This document shows, in pieces, positions 21,323 to 29,373 of a stretch of DNA of 38,702 bases (the first letter of the stretch is position 1; each line of letters starts with the position of its first letter). The stretch lies in IMG/VR virus record IMGVR_UViG_3300042558_002638, positions 1 to 38,702 of that record; one strand, 5' to 3'. Below the pieces are notes generated by a model. The model saw only the letters and a list, made by a program, of their open reading frames with translations. It made no database searches and had not been told where the DNA came from. Source of the stretch: a virus. The position numbers were made by a program, and so were the translations under genes.

Positions 21323-22342
21323 TTAGCCTGTGAGTTTCCGGTAAGTGGCTTCCAAGCTGCTGCGAATGTTTGGCGGCGTGCCGGGAGAACCCGACACCGC
21401 GCCACGGCTCCGCATGTTAATCGAAGCGGCTTTCTTGGCGTCCGCTGCCTTGGTGGCGGCTTCTGCCTTAGCCTTCGCCGCGCGTTCGGCTTCCTCGGCT
21501 GCTTGCACTTTGGCCCATACCGCATCATTCATGCGAACGGCTTTGGTGTAAGCATCTTCCAGCCCTTGCGCTGCACCGGACGCAATCAATCGGCCCATGT
21601 CCGCACGAACATCGGCAAAGTGTGGCCGTAGCGGCTTGCCGCTGGCGTCCTTTGCCTGTTCAAATTGGGAAATGGTGGATTGAAGCGTCTCGGCCTGTTG
21701 GCGTTCGATATGCTGCTTGAGTTGCGTTACCTCACTCACTAAGGCGTGTTGCATTTGATCCACCGGCGCGGCAGGTTGCCCCGCTTGACCGGCAAAATGC
21801 GCGCGAAGATCGATGCCGCGCTGCCCGGCGAACCATTCAATGAAACGCAATGGATCGCGCCCGGCCTGAGTAGAGACATTAACGAGCATTTGAACGGCTC
21901 GCGGAATGTCGCCATACTCGGCTACAAGCGCGGTTTTGTTTTCACCAATGGCTTGCTCGATTGCGTCATAGAGCGAAGCGCGCTGCCCTTTTTCCGTGAT
22001 GGCTTTGTGGGTTTGGCTTTCCCGATCCAGCACGTAGCGCTGAACATCGGGCGGAAGCGTTGCCCATTTGGCTTTCACCTCGGCGGACCAAGAGGAAGGC
22101 GGCTCGATGGCCTCGGCTTGAGGTTCTGCCGCCTTCGCTTTCTCGGGCTGGTCCGGTGTTTCTGGCGCGGTTTCTGGCGCCGTATCTCTGGCCTTGAAAC
22201 GCCCATCGTCGCCGCGTTCTTCCGCTTTCGCCAACACGCTTTCAAGCGTGTCTCGGATCGAAGGCTTAGCAGCCTCGGCGGGCGCGGCAATGGGTTCCGG
22301 CGCAGTTTCTTCCACCGCCGGTTGCTCAAGTATCTCTGACAT
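21323..22342 (-). CDS. Scaffolding protein
   Basis: 339 aa, directly upstream of the coat gene. It is acidic and Ala/Glu/Pro-rich at the start (EQPAVEETAPEPIAAPAEAA), helical and Gln-rich in the middle (PPSSWSAEVKAKWATLPPDV, QHALVSEVTQLKQHIERQQA), and basic near the end (AKAKAEAATKAADAKKAASI). Composition, helix content and a basic C-terminus for coat binding agree with podovirus scaffolds. The WSAEVKAKWATLPPDVQ-x-Y segment is a frequent marker of this group. Confidence 0.8.
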   Translation of the reverse strand: MSEILEQPAVEETAPEPIAAPAEAAKPSIRDTLESVLAKAEERGDDGRFKARDTAPETAPETPDQPEKAKAAEPQAEAIEPPSSWSAEVKAKWATLPPDVQRYVLDRESQTHKAITEKGQRASLYDAIEQAIGENKTALVAEYGDIPRAVQMLVNVSTQAGRDPLRFIEWFAGQRGIDLRAHFAGQAGQPAAPVDQMQHALVSEVTQLKQHIERQQAETLQSTISQFEQAKDASGKPLRPHFADVRADMGRLIASGAAQGLEDAYTKAVRMNDAVWAKVQAAEEAERAAKAKAEAATKAADAKKAASINMRSRGAVSGSPGTPPNIRSSLEATYRKLTG

Positions 22343-22354
22343 GGGTTCTCCTGC

Positions 22355-22621
22355 TTAGTCCCGCCTCAAAGGCAGGTTTCGCGGGTTTGCGAATTTCTCA
22401 CTGCGATAGCCGCCGCGCCATTCGGAGGGGTCAACCTCGCGGCTATTGGTCCGCTTCAAATGCTCGCGGCGCGCGGCCCGACCATCAATCCAGCCATCGC
22501 CAAGCGGGGATTTATATGCCGGCAGGTCACGCATGATGCCGGGCACGTCAGGCGCAGCGCGCGGTTTATCTGTCACTTCTTCTAGGCGAAGCGTGTCACG
22601 ATTCCAGCGATAGCGGGGCAT
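22355..22621 (-). CDS. Hypothetical small structural-region protein
   Basis: 88 aa. It begins MPRYRWNRDTLRLEEVTDKP and contains YKSPLGDGWIDGRAARREHL then REVDPSEWRGGY, a pattern found in many podoviruses between portal and scaffold genes. It is basic and has no recognisable catalytic motif. It may be a minor head or assembly factor. Confidence 0.65.
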   Translation of the reverse strand: MPRYRWNRDTLRLEEVTDKPRAAPDVPGIMRDLPAYKSPLGDGWIDGRAARREHLKRTNSREVDPSEWRGGYRSEKFANPRNLPLRRD

Positions 22622-23085
22622 TACATCACCATTAAAAAGACGGTCAGATCGTCATCATCGGCCCAAGCGCGGGCTTGCAATTCCGCAATGCCGCCCAAAA
22701 GCGCGGAAATGCGGTCAATCGTGGCCAGGTCGCGCGCTTGCCGATCAAGCGCCGCAATCTCGGCCCTGAAATCTTCCGGCGCGGCCCTTTGGGCGTCTGC
22801 CAGCGCCTCTTGCACGTCAAGTTGTGCGCTTGGCGCCTTGGTTTGGGCAAGGCCCTCTGCCGCTTCGTATGCGGCTTGCAAGGCTTGCCGGAAACGCCGC
22901 CCGCGTTCATCTTCCAGGCGTTGCCGGCGCTTTTCGCGCTTGGCAATGCGCCGAATATCCTCAGTGCGGGCGGGCGCATCATCGCCGCCATCATGCGTGT
23001 CAACGGAATCAGGAAAGATAATCCGCAGATCGCCATTACTGGTGACGCGCGTATCACCAGCGCCGGTAATCCGAAAAGTTGGCAC
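22621..23085 (-). CDS. Hypothetical protein, beta start and coiled-coil body
   Basis: 154 aa from a GTG start at 23085, 3 bp after the upstream stop. Residues 1-30 (TFRITGAGDTRVTSNGDLRI) are strand-rich. From about 38 a strongly charged helix follows (RRIAKREKRRQRLEDERGRR), ending in the acidic DDDDLTVFLMVM. No family is recognised. It lies in the head-gene block. Confidence 0.6.
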   Translation of the reverse strand: MPTFRITGAGDTRVTSNGDLRIIFPDSVDTHDGGDDAPARTEDIRRIAKREKRRQRLEDERGRRFRQALQAAYEAAEGLAQTKAPSAQLDVQEALADAQRAAPEDFRAEIAALDRQARDLATIDRISALLGGIAELQARAWADDDDLTVFLMVM

Positions 23086-23088
23086 GGA

Positions 23089-23367
23089 CTAGAACGCCAA
23101 TTCAATCGCCAACGCCACCGTAGCAGCGGCCAAGGCTGGCCAGGCCATATCGCGTAATGCGCGGGGCTTCCATTGCCACGGCGCAATGCGGTTGCTTCCA
23201 AAGTGTTCCTCAGACTGACGGCGCTCCCGTCCAACATAAAACCCAATGGCAAAGAAAGCGCCAATAAGTCCAGGCAAGCCAATCAAGGCGCACGGGATAC
23301 CAATAGCCGCAGTCAGCGCAGCGCTAATCAAGGCATGGCTTAGGCCGGGCGGTATTTTGCGGGTCAC
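23089..23367 (-). CDS. Membrane protein in the head-gene block
   Basis: 92 aa, GTG start overlapping the previous stop (GTGA). Three hydrophobic segments are visible, about 10-29 (SHALISAALTAAIGIPCALI), 31-46 (LPGLIGAFFAIGFYVG) and 75-91 (WPALAAATVALAIELA), with a basic loop between the second and third (RERRQSEEHF). Membrane proteins embedded among head genes are sometimes holins or superinfection-exclusion factors. Nothing in the sequence chooses between these. Confidence 0.65.
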   Translation of the reverse strand: MTRKIPPGLSHALISAALTAAIGIPCALIGLPGLIGAFFAIGFYVGRERRQSEEHFGSNRIAPWQWKPRALRDMAWPALAAATVALAIELAF

Positions 23368-23777
23368 GCCAGACCCCCAAGACTATCATTGCCGTTGCCG
23401 CCTATCAGCGTGTCGTTGCCGGTTGTGGCTGCAAGGCTTGGCGCAGGCTGGCGCCACGGCAGCGGCAGCGTGATTGGCTCAACCTGTTTTTGCTCGATCT
23501 GCTGACGCACCATATCTTCATAGGCCTGGCGCTGCTCGCCCATGGCGCCGTGAACCCACGACAAGACCTGTTCTTCTGTCAATTGCCAATACGGCGTGAA
23601 ATCTGTGGCCGGGTCATAGACAAATTCTTGGGCGCCAGTCACGCTCGCCGTAATGTTCTGCTCCCGCCCCGTCACTTGCCATTCAGCGCGCACCACAATC
23701 GCGCCATTCGGGCGCTGCTGGTCCAACTCGGAATTGCTCAAAATGGCAAATAGGTTTGCGATTTTCCATTCAATCAT
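23364..23777 (-). CDS. Hypothetical virion-region protein with RTX-like tail
   Basis: 137 aa. The main body has VVRAEWQVTGREQNITASV then FTPYWQLTEEQVLSWVHGAM and IEQKQVEPITLPLPW, which is a common phage pattern (a beta-rich start, then LTEEQV..WV..A[LM]GE, then a terminal PLPW). After PLPW most such proteins stop. This one continues with about 30 residues that include GNDTLIGGNGNDSLGG, two consecutive GGxGxDxL-type nonapeptides as in RTX calcium-binding repeats. The tail could bind Ca2+ but is short for a beta-roll on its own. ATGA and GTGA overlaps tie it to its neighbours. Confidence 0.65.
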   Translation of the reverse strand: MIEWKIANLFAILSNSELDQQRPNGAIVVRAEWQVTGREQNITASVTGAQEFVYDPATDFTPYWQLTEEQVLSWVHGAMGEQRQAYEDMVRQQIEQKQVEPITLPLPWRQPAPSLAATTGNDTLIGGNGNDSLGGLA

Positions 23778-24451
23778 AAGCCGAACCTCGCTCTGTTGGC
23801 GTTGAAGTTTTGCGTAATTTCCGCCGCCGAAAGCGCGCGGTTGTAAATTCGGGAAATGGCAATATTGCTCTGCGAATACTGAGAAGCATTTGGTTCGCCG
23901 CCAATCGTGACCGGAACCGTTTGATTTGTAACAGAACCTGTACCCGAAATAATGGACGCGGCATTAACGTAGATGGTTCGGCTACCGCCTGCCGTCATGG
24001 TCAAGACGGCTTGACGCCAAACGCCATCGCCAGCGTTTATGCCAGTAGATAGGAATACGGTTGACGGCCAATCATAGGAACCAAGTGTGTTGTTGAGCAA
24101 AAACAAACTATAGGCCAACTGCTTAACCAATAGCCCTCGATAAGCACTATTTGCGCTTGTGGCTTTGAACCATATTTCAAGTGTATAGGTGGAAACTTGG
24201 AGGCTGGCAGCGTTACCGCTATCCACATAATCATTCACGCCATCAAAGACGATCTGCCCGCCATCTGCCGCGCTATAGGTCGGCCCATTGGTAAGCGTCC
24301 CGTTATTCCCGCTACCACTCAGGTCCGTCCAAGCCGTGCCGCTGCCGGGATAGGACGCTGCGTTGCCCGCGTCCAAGTGCATTACAAGGCCGCTGGTGAC
24401 GATGCCACTTGGAGCAGCAGCGGTGCCGAGAAGGAGTTGCTGTATCGTCAC
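23774..24451 (-). CDS. LamG/concanavalin-like virion protein
   Basis: 225 aa. SGLVMHLDAGNAASYPG, TAWTDLSGSGNNGTL, YSAADGGQIVFDGVNDYVDS, TYTLEIWFKA, and the end IAISRIYNRALSAAEITQNF follow the LamG/concanavalin A-like jelly roll found in many phage surface proteins and glycan-binding domains. The first 18 residues (TIQQLLLGTAAAPSGIVTS) may be an attachment peptide. It probably sits on the capsid or head as a fibre that binds carbohydrate, but this is inferred from the fold. A fragment of this gene has been copied into the early gene at 4488-4916. Confidence 0.75.
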   Translation of the reverse strand: MTIQQLLLGTAAAPSGIVTSGLVMHLDAGNAASYPGSGTAWTDLSGSGNNGTLTNGPTYSAADGGQIVFDGVNDYVDSGNAASLQVSTYTLEIWFKATSANSAYRGLLVKQLAYSLFLLNNTLGSYDWPSTVFLSTGINAGDGVWRQAVLTMTAGGSRTIYVNAASIISGTGSVTNQTVPVTIGGEPNASQYSQSNIAISRIYNRALSAAEITQNFNANRARFGL

Positions 24452-24912
24452 GTCAAGCCACCGCCCGAAATGACAAAGGTATTAGTGCCAACACAAAGGA
24501 TAGAAGCCAAGCCACGCTGCGCCAATGTCCGGTTGCCGGTTGTTGCCGTCCCTACCAAATACATCGTCACGCCAGCACCTTGCGTGATGATCTGATTGGA
24601 AGCGCTATTATTGTAAATGCTGATGGCGTCACCAACCGAAAAAACGCCGCTGTTAATCGTTACGCCGCCAGTCGTGATTGATATATGTTTGCCAGCATCG
24701 GTGGCAACCAAAACATAGGCCGCAGTTTGAGCATTTTGCGGGATGCGCCGCAATTCACCTTTTGCATCACTGACTGAATTGAAGGTCGGATTGCCCGATA
24801 AAATCTGCGCTTTGGTGGCCTTCCGCGAAATACCGCCTTGGCTGGTCTCGAAAACATCGCTGTCATTCGTGCTGGCGACCGGCGGCAAGCCATCAATCGT
24901 AACATTCGCCAT
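24448..24912 (-). CDS. Head-fibre-like beta protein
   Basis: 154 aa. It starts NVTIDGLPPVASTNDSDVFE then TSQGGISRKATKAQIL, a typical anchor for phage head fibres and appendages. It continues as a beta-rich region (VLVATDAGKHISITTGGVTI, VGDAISIYNNSASNQIITQG, TMYLVGTATTGNRTLAQRGL) that looks like a trimeric beta-helix or prism. Stop overlaps the LamG gene (GTGA), suggesting the two parts act together as an anchor and a binding head. Confidence 0.65.
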   Translation of the reverse strand: MANVTIDGLPPVASTNDSDVFETSQGGISRKATKAQILSGNPTFNSVSDAKGELRRIPQNAQTAAYVLVATDAGKHISITTGGVTINSGVFSVGDAISIYNNSASNQIITQGAGVTMYLVGTATTGNRTLAQRGLASILCVGTNTFVISGGGLT

Positions 24913-24914
24913 GA

Positions 24915-27173
24915 TCAGTTCAACACTGTCTCAACGCCCATGGCACGCCCATCAGGACCACGCACCACACGTTTAGGCGCAGACATGGAAGCCGCAAGTT
25001 GCTGCAACGCCTGCGCCTGCACCTGTGCCGTTCTGGCGTGCTGTTCCTGTATTGCCTGAAGGCTCTGCCCTAATGCGGCCAATGCCGCTGCTAATTCGCG
25101 CATATTTGCCTCATTTTCGCCCATTAAAGCTTCACGGTCAGGCAGAAGCGCATCCCGCCGCGCTTCTGCCCGAGCCATTTCAGCATCCTTTAATTGCTGA
25201 ACTTGCAGGGCTTCATTAAAAGCCGCTTCCCGCTCTTTAAGGTCCAACTCGCGCTGCTTAAGCGCAAAGTCCCGGTCGGCATTTTGGGCTTCCATTGCCA
25301 GCTTTTGCGTGTCGGCTTGCTCTTTCGCTTGCGCTTCTGCCGCCGCGCCCTGATCCTGTTGCGGCGCCGGTTGCGCGGCAATCTTGCCCATGCGCTCTAG
25401 CGCGTCTTCCGCCTGGCGCCCTAGCTTGAAATTGCGCGCGAAGGCGGTCAGCAAGTCCGCCACAACATCCATAGGCATAGCGCCAGCTTGCACTGCCGGT
25501 CCTACCGCTTGGATAAACCCGCCAAAGCCCTGCACAAACTCCGCCGCGTTCGTCTTCAAACGCGCAACATCGGCTTGCACCGTGCTATCAGTCTCAATGT
25601 CCACCCGATAGCCGCGCATGGCATCCGACCGCAACACTTGCAGCACTTCATCCCATGACGGAACGGTTAGCACTTGCTCAATCTCGGGCGGCACTGGCTG
25701 CCCGGCCTGTTGCGCCTTCATCGCGGCTTGCTGCGCCATCAGCTTCTGTTGCGCTTGCGGCAGGTCAACGCCGGTCATCAAGCCTAGCGTTTCAGGTTCA
25801 AACTTCTCGCCAATCAATTCCGCCATCAGCCGCACGGCATCGCGCGCCATACGCTGCACTTCGGCTTGCCGGTCCTGAATGCGGATCGAACCAAACTGCG
25901 CCTTGATCTGTTGCGCCGTGGCAGTCTCACTCGCCACGCTGGCGCCACGCACAATGTCCGATAGGCCCGTGATTTCGTAAATGGTAGCCTTCAACGCCTC
26001 GCGATGCTGCATAAGCTGGACAATGACAGACACCAGCGTTTCAAGCGGCGCGTGCCAGATTGCCTTATCAAGGCCACGGTCGGCAAACTGCATCGCGTTC
26101 TCGACCGCGATAAATTCGCCGTCCTTAGCCCGCGCCAGGCTCTCAAATTCCGCAATGTCAGCAGCGCGCAATCCGCGATACCGGCATTGCTCGACAAGCT
26201 TATCAATCCGCCGCGTGACGTGATCAAGCTCTTCCGCCTGATCCTTGTAGAGCGAATACGGCACAACCGGCACAAGGCTACCGCTATCCACCACGTCATA
26301 GATCGGGCGCGGCGTTGGCCAGAAATCTTGAAGCCCAAGCGGATCATCAACCCGCTTTAGGATTTTGGAAGGCAGCGAAGGCGCGACAAATAGAACCTCG
26401 CGATCTTCCTTATCCCATATCTCATAGACCGTGCCGCGCTTGAAAACGTCCGGCACGTCGCGCGGGTCAGAATTGCGCGCCCGCGCGTCATCCGTGATAA
26501 TGTCAAGCGGCATGGTGGCGCCAAGGTCGCCAAACCGATCTTCCAATTCATCGCGCGTCAAGCGATGCTCAAAGCCAATCCAAGGAACCTCTTCCCACTT
26601 GCGACCCGGCCCGATGATGAAATCTTGCCAATTTACATGCTCAAGGCAAACCTTCTGAAACACGATGCGCGGCGCGGCAGGCTGGGCAGCCTCTTCCGCG
26701 TATTCTTCCGCCTTTTCCTGTTGCTCTTCTTCCGTTTCCTCGAAGGAAGGCTCATAGCGCACGCGCAACACGCCACGCCCGGCAAGCACGCTATCAAACA
26801 CTGCTGACCGCATGTTGCCGCCAAAATCATAGGCGTCGAAGGAATAGCTCAGGCTGCGTTCCAACACCTGCGCCGCCACCTTGCCAATCGCATCAGCATC
26901 GCCAAAGCGGCGCCGCACGTCCGGGATGGGCGTCGAATTGTAGATGGCAGGCAACGTAATTTGCGTATTGGCATACAGGATGTTGAATTTCTTACCTTGC
27001 TGGTTTTCCTTGTCGCCGCGATAGCGGTCGCGCGCTTCGCCAGCCGCCTTGCGCCATGCTTCCTCGTTCTTTCGCGCCAGCGTAATGCTATCAAGCCAAA
27101 GGCGCGCAAGGCCAGCGTCATCCTCGCCAGCGTCTTCGCGGTCTTCATAGGCTTCGCTGGCGCTATCGCTCAT
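24915..27173 (-). CDS. Portal protein
   Basis: 752 aa, close to the 725 aa of P22 gp1. NEEAWRKAAGEARDRYRGDK, FNILYANTQITLPAIYNSTP and IPDVRRRF at the N-terminus are typical of podovirus portals, as are VPWIGFEHRLTRDELEDRFG (about 197), YEIWDKEDREVLFVA and HREALKATIYEITGLSDIVR GASVASETATAQQIKAQFGS (about 390-435). A long Gln/Ala-rich coiled coil ends the protein (from about 600, EAQAKEQADTQKLAMEAQNA), matching the P22 barrel. Twelve copies would form the ring through which terminase packs DNA. Confidence 0.9.
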   Translation of the reverse strand: MSDSASEAYEDREDAGEDDAGLARLWLDSITLARKNEEAWRKAAGEARDRYRGDKENQQGKKFNILYANTQITLPAIYNSTPIPDVRRRFGDADAIGKVAAQVLERSLSYSFDAYDFGGNMRSAVFDSVLAGRGVLRVRYEPSFEETEEEQQEKAEEYAEEAAQPAAPRIVFQKVCLEHVNWQDFIIGPGRKWEEVPWIGFEHRLTRDELEDRFGDLGATMPLDIITDDARARNSDPRDVPDVFKRGTVYEIWDKEDREVLFVAPSLPSKILKRVDDPLGLQDFWPTPRPIYDVVDSGSLVPVVPYSLYKDQAEELDHVTRRIDKLVEQCRYRGLRAADIAEFESLARAKDGEFIAVENAMQFADRGLDKAIWHAPLETLVSVIVQLMQHREALKATIYEITGLSDIVRGASVASETATAQQIKAQFGSIRIQDRQAEVQRMARDAVRLMAELIGEKFEPETLGLMTGVDLPQAQQKLMAQQAAMKAQQAGQPVPPEIEQVLTVPSWDEVLQVLRSDAMRGYRVDIETDSTVQADVARLKTNAAEFVQGFGGFIQAVGPAVQAGAMPMDVVADLLTAFARNFKLGRQAEDALERMGKIAAQPAPQQDQGAAAEAQAKEQADTQKLAMEAQNADRDFALKQRELDLKEREAAFNEALQVQQLKDAEMARAEARRDALLPDREALMGENEANMRELAAALAALGQSLQAIQEQHARTAQVQAQALQQLAASMSAPKRVVRGPDGRAMGVETVLN

Positions 27174-27174
27174 A

Positions 27175-27408
27175 TCAATAGAGCGCCACGATATTCGTAG
27201 AGGTTGTAACGGCCATCACGCGCCGCGCGCTTACCGGCAAAACGCCAATCGGAACGGCGGTAAAAGTGATGGCATCACTTCGGCCCGGCATTTGCACCAC
27301 TACATTTCCGCCCGCGCTACCCACATAAAGCGCCTTGCATGGGCCAAGCTCTGTGGTATCCGAGGGCACAACCGCCGCCGCGCCTTCCGCTAAAAAAGTC
27401 CCGCTCAT
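27175..27408 (-). CDS. Small structural protein between terL and portal
   Basis: 77 aa. SDTTELGPCKALYVGSAGGN, VVVQMPGRSDAITFTAVPIG, and VSARRVMAVTTSTNIVALY follow a frequent small phage protein with the pattern P-C-[RK]-A-L-Y-V-G, V-Q-M, then I-x-[AL]-L-Y. It is beta-rich and probably a spike, decoration or head-assembly component. ATGA overlap with the terminase stop. Confidence 0.65.
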   Translation of the reverse strand: MSGTFLAEGAAAVVPSDTTELGPCKALYVGSAGGNVVVQMPGRSDAITFTAVPIGVLPVSARRVMAVTTSTNIVALY

Positions 27409-28748
27409 TCGTATTCCCCTCTCATTGCCGCGCGCCGCTGCAAGTGTTGCCGCGCCAACTCGCCAAGGTTGATCTGTATCCCGCCAGGCGCTGCCTGAAT
27501 GGCAAAGCGCGGTTGCTCGGGCGGTTTGTCAGGTCGCAATTCACGCCATGCCATCGCCATATAGCGAAAGGCGTCCGCCGTGTGACTGGTCCAATCGTGG
27601 CGCGGCTCATCCCGAAACACGCGCTTTTTTTCGTCAAAATCCGCCCGGTATTGGCGCAACGCCTCCAAGCCCTCGCGGCACTTGCTTTCGTCAAACCAGC
27701 ACCGCGCCATGGTCACGCGCGCCGCGTTGATCCCGTCCATGACCTTGCCAGGCCGCAACACGCGCGGCACTCGCCCGGTTAATTCCCGAAATGTCTCAAT
27801 GCGCGTCCGGCCCGTTCCTAAATCGCGCGCCTTAGCATCATGTGGCAGGTAATCGTGCCCATATTGATAACCCTTGGCATTCAACACCGCCGCATAGTGG
27901 GGCAAGCCGTGGCCATTGGCCTCATAGTGATCAATCACCCTAATCTGGTTTGCCGCCACCTGGAAGAACCAAATGGCCGTGCTGTCGCCAACGCCTAAAT
28001 CCCAGGCAGTATGCACCCGCAAGACCGGATCAGCCGGCACATGGCAAATGCGCCCGGCTTCCTCAGCCTGGGCAATCTCGCGCCCGTAATAAGCGCCGAT
28101 GATCGCCGCGTCGAAACTGCATTCCCATTCTTGGGCATATTGCTCCGGCGTCATTACCGCCCGCGCGGCTTCCAACTCGCCTGGGGCGATTAGGCCCGTC
28201 TCCGAGGCGCGTAACATGGCCCGGAACCAGCCGGGGGCCGATGCCCCCTCCCATATTTCCCAGAAGGCATTTCTGCCCTTGGGCGTCCCGATAAACGTCG
28301 CCCAGCCTTCCCGGTCAGCCAGCGCGGGACGGATAACCTCCGGCAAAATGGCCGGCGGCATGTCTGCATATTCATCTAGCACCACGCCATCGAAATACAG
28401 GCCGCGCAACCGCTCATAGTTTTCGGCCCCATAAAGCCGGATGCGCGCCCCGTTTGGCAGGTCGCATCGCAACTCGCTCTCGTGCCATGCCGCGCCCGGT
28501 ATTGCTCGCGTGAACTGCTTCACATAGCCCCAGGCAATGTCTTTGGCTTGGACATAAAGTGGCGCCACATAGGCGAAGCGCGGGTTAGGCTTGGTGCATC
28601 GCAAGGCCGCGTCAACCAAGTCCGCCACACACGCCACCGTCTTGCCCGCGCGCCGATGCGCGACAAGGCAAGCCCAGCGTTCCCGCCGCCGATGAAATGG
28701 CGCAAATTGCTCCCGCGCCCGATAGCTTAAGTCAATCACGCGCGACAT
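27405..28748 (-). CDS. terL: Terminase large subunit
   Basis: 447 aa. The ATPase has a Walker A variant HRRAGKT (31-37), Walker B GVVLDEYAD with Asp125-Glu126, and the coupling motif GTPKGRN (154-160). The RNase H-like nuclease has Asp250 in AWDLGVGDSTAIW, acidic residue Asp304 in HDAKARD, and Asp392 in HTADAFRY. The protein is thus complete. It cuts concatemeric DNA and drives it through the portal. The WDLGVGD form of the first nuclease motif groups it with terminases of many podoviruses and temperate phages. It follows terS by 2 bp. Confidence 0.95.
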   Translation of the reverse strand: MSRVIDLSYRAREQFAPFHRRRERWACLVAHRRAGKTVACVADLVDAALRCTKPNPRFAYVAPLYVQAKDIAWGYVKQFTRAIPGAAWHESELRCDLPNGARIRLYGAENYERLRGLYFDGVVLDEYADMPPAILPEVIRPALADREGWATFIGTPKGRNAFWEIWEGASAPGWFRAMLRASETGLIAPGELEAARAVMTPEQYAQEWECSFDAAIIGAYYGREIAQAEEAGRICHVPADPVLRVHTAWDLGVGDSTAIWFFQVAANQIRVIDHYEANGHGLPHYAAVLNAKGYQYGHDYLPHDAKARDLGTGRTRIETFRELTGRVPRVLRPGKVMDGINAARVTMARCWFDESKCREGLEALRQYRADFDEKKRVFRDEPRHDWTSHTADAFRYMAMAWRELRPDKPPEQPRFAIQAAPGGIQINLGELARQHLQRRAAMRGEYE

Positions 28749-28750
28749 GG

Positions 28751-29140
28751 TTAATCCTCCGCGCGGGGCACTCCGGTCACAATGGTGAAGGCCAGCGGCG
28801 CGTCAGCATCGCCAGAAACGGTCTGTTTGGTCTCAGGCGGCATAATGCGGTTTAGCAAAGCCTCCGCCGCCGCATGACCTTGAGGGTGCGCCGCGTCTTT
28901 TGCCCGCGCAAGCTGCGCCTCAAGGATCGCATCCTTATGCTCTGCAATCTTTGCCTTGATCTCCGCTGCCACTTCCTTGCCGGCTGATTTTGCCTCGCCG
29001 GACGGCTGGTGATTTGCGGCAAAGGATTTCGCCGCGCCTGCGCCTGGCCCGTAGCCTGCGCCGCTTGCTGAAGCGCCGCTTGCTGGACCGCCATGGCCGG
29101 GGCCGTTACCCTTCGGACGAGTCGTCCTTGTGCGGCCCAT
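28751..29140 (-). CDS. Terminase small subunit (probable)
   Basis: 129 aa from the ATG at 29140, whose first bases overlap the stop of an 11-codon ORF (TGATG). It starts GRTRTTRPKGNGPGHGGPAS, a Gly/Pro-rich basic stretch typical of TerS N-termini in this phage group. A helical section follows (KSAGKEVAAEIKAKIAEHKD, ILEAQLARAKDAAHPQGHAA), then NRIMPPETKQTVSGD; the last pattern (NR-x-x-P-x-x-K-x-T-x-x-G) is common at the C-terminus of small terminase subunits. It recognises the packaging site, which is often nearby. A longer frame from 29188 exists but lacks support. Confidence 0.7.
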   Translation of the reverse strand: MGRTRTTRPKGNGPGHGGPASGASASGAGYGPGAGAAKSFAANHQPSGEAKSAGKEVAAEIKAKIAEHKDAILEAQLARAKDAAHPQGHAAAEALLNRIMPPETKQTVSGDADAPLAFTIVTGVPRAED

Positions 29141-29175
29141 CAGTATTTCTTGCCGCCCTTCTTTTTCGTGCCCAT
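29140..29175 (-). CDS. Micro-ORF of 11 codons, coupled to terS
   Basis: ATG at 29175 with GGAG 7 bases upstream, encoding MGTKKKGGKKY, then TGA overlapping the terS ATG (TGATG). The terS start has no convincing ribosome site of its own, so ribosomes finishing this peptide would restart on terS. The peptide carries six lysines in eleven residues and could in addition bind nucleic acid. It is too short for gene callers. Supported by the ribosome site and overlap only. Confidence 0.5.
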   Translation of the reverse strand: MGTKKKGGKKY

Positions 29176-29189
29176 CGTGCTTCTCCATG

Positions 29190-29212
29190 AAAAAGCCCGA
29201 AGCCTTGCGGGC
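29190..29212 (-). terminator. Intrinsic terminator / attenuator between ribozyme and terS
   Basis: Minus-strand GCCCG (29212-29208), an 8-nt loop, and CGGGC (29199-29195) form a GC stem followed by TTTTT (29194-29190). It is 15 bp before the micro-ORF. Full termination would separate an upstream ribozyme-bearing RNA from the late mRNA; partial termination would make it an attenuator. The 5-bp stem is short, so read-through is likely. Confidence 0.6.
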
Positions 29213-29253
29213 CTTGGGCGGTTAAAGTGGTGGGCCTAGGTAGCCATTTATTC

Positions 29254-29324
29254 CCCGGCTGGGGCTACTCCACGAGACGCCTAAGCGTTTCGCCGTTAAG
29301 GCTCATCAGTCGCAAAATGCCGGG
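29254..29324 (-). ncRNA. Type I hammerhead ribozyme
   Basis: Read on the minus strand: CTGATGA (29309-29303), stem II GCC-loop-GGC (29302-29292, 5-nt loop), GAAA (29291-29288), stem III ACGC-UUAG-GCGU (29288-29277), then C at 29276, giving the GUC cleavage triplet (29278-29276). Cleavage is expected between 29276 and 29275. Stem I closes with the 3-prime side 29275-29267 against 29310-29318 (nine pairs, four of them G-U), then a 7-nt bulge and a distal helix CCCGGC (29324-29319) / GCCGGG (29259-29254). All invariant core positions of the hammerhead are present, and both ends lie in stem I, making it type I. A competing hairpin (29268-29263 with 29245-29240) could switch it off. Activity is inferred; the motif itself is directly visible. 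Confidence 0.85.
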
Positions 29325-29373
29325 CCAGATGCTCCATTGTTCCCCACCTTGGGAGCCAACGACTCTACCCTTT

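Noticed and set aside
29264-29329. Two 13-codon frames across the ribozyme (MEHLARHFATDEP and MSLNGETLRRLVE)
   Set aside because: Both are short and in different frames, and the hammerhead core explains the bases better. A weak ribosome-like GGGG precedes the first, so it is not fully excluded.
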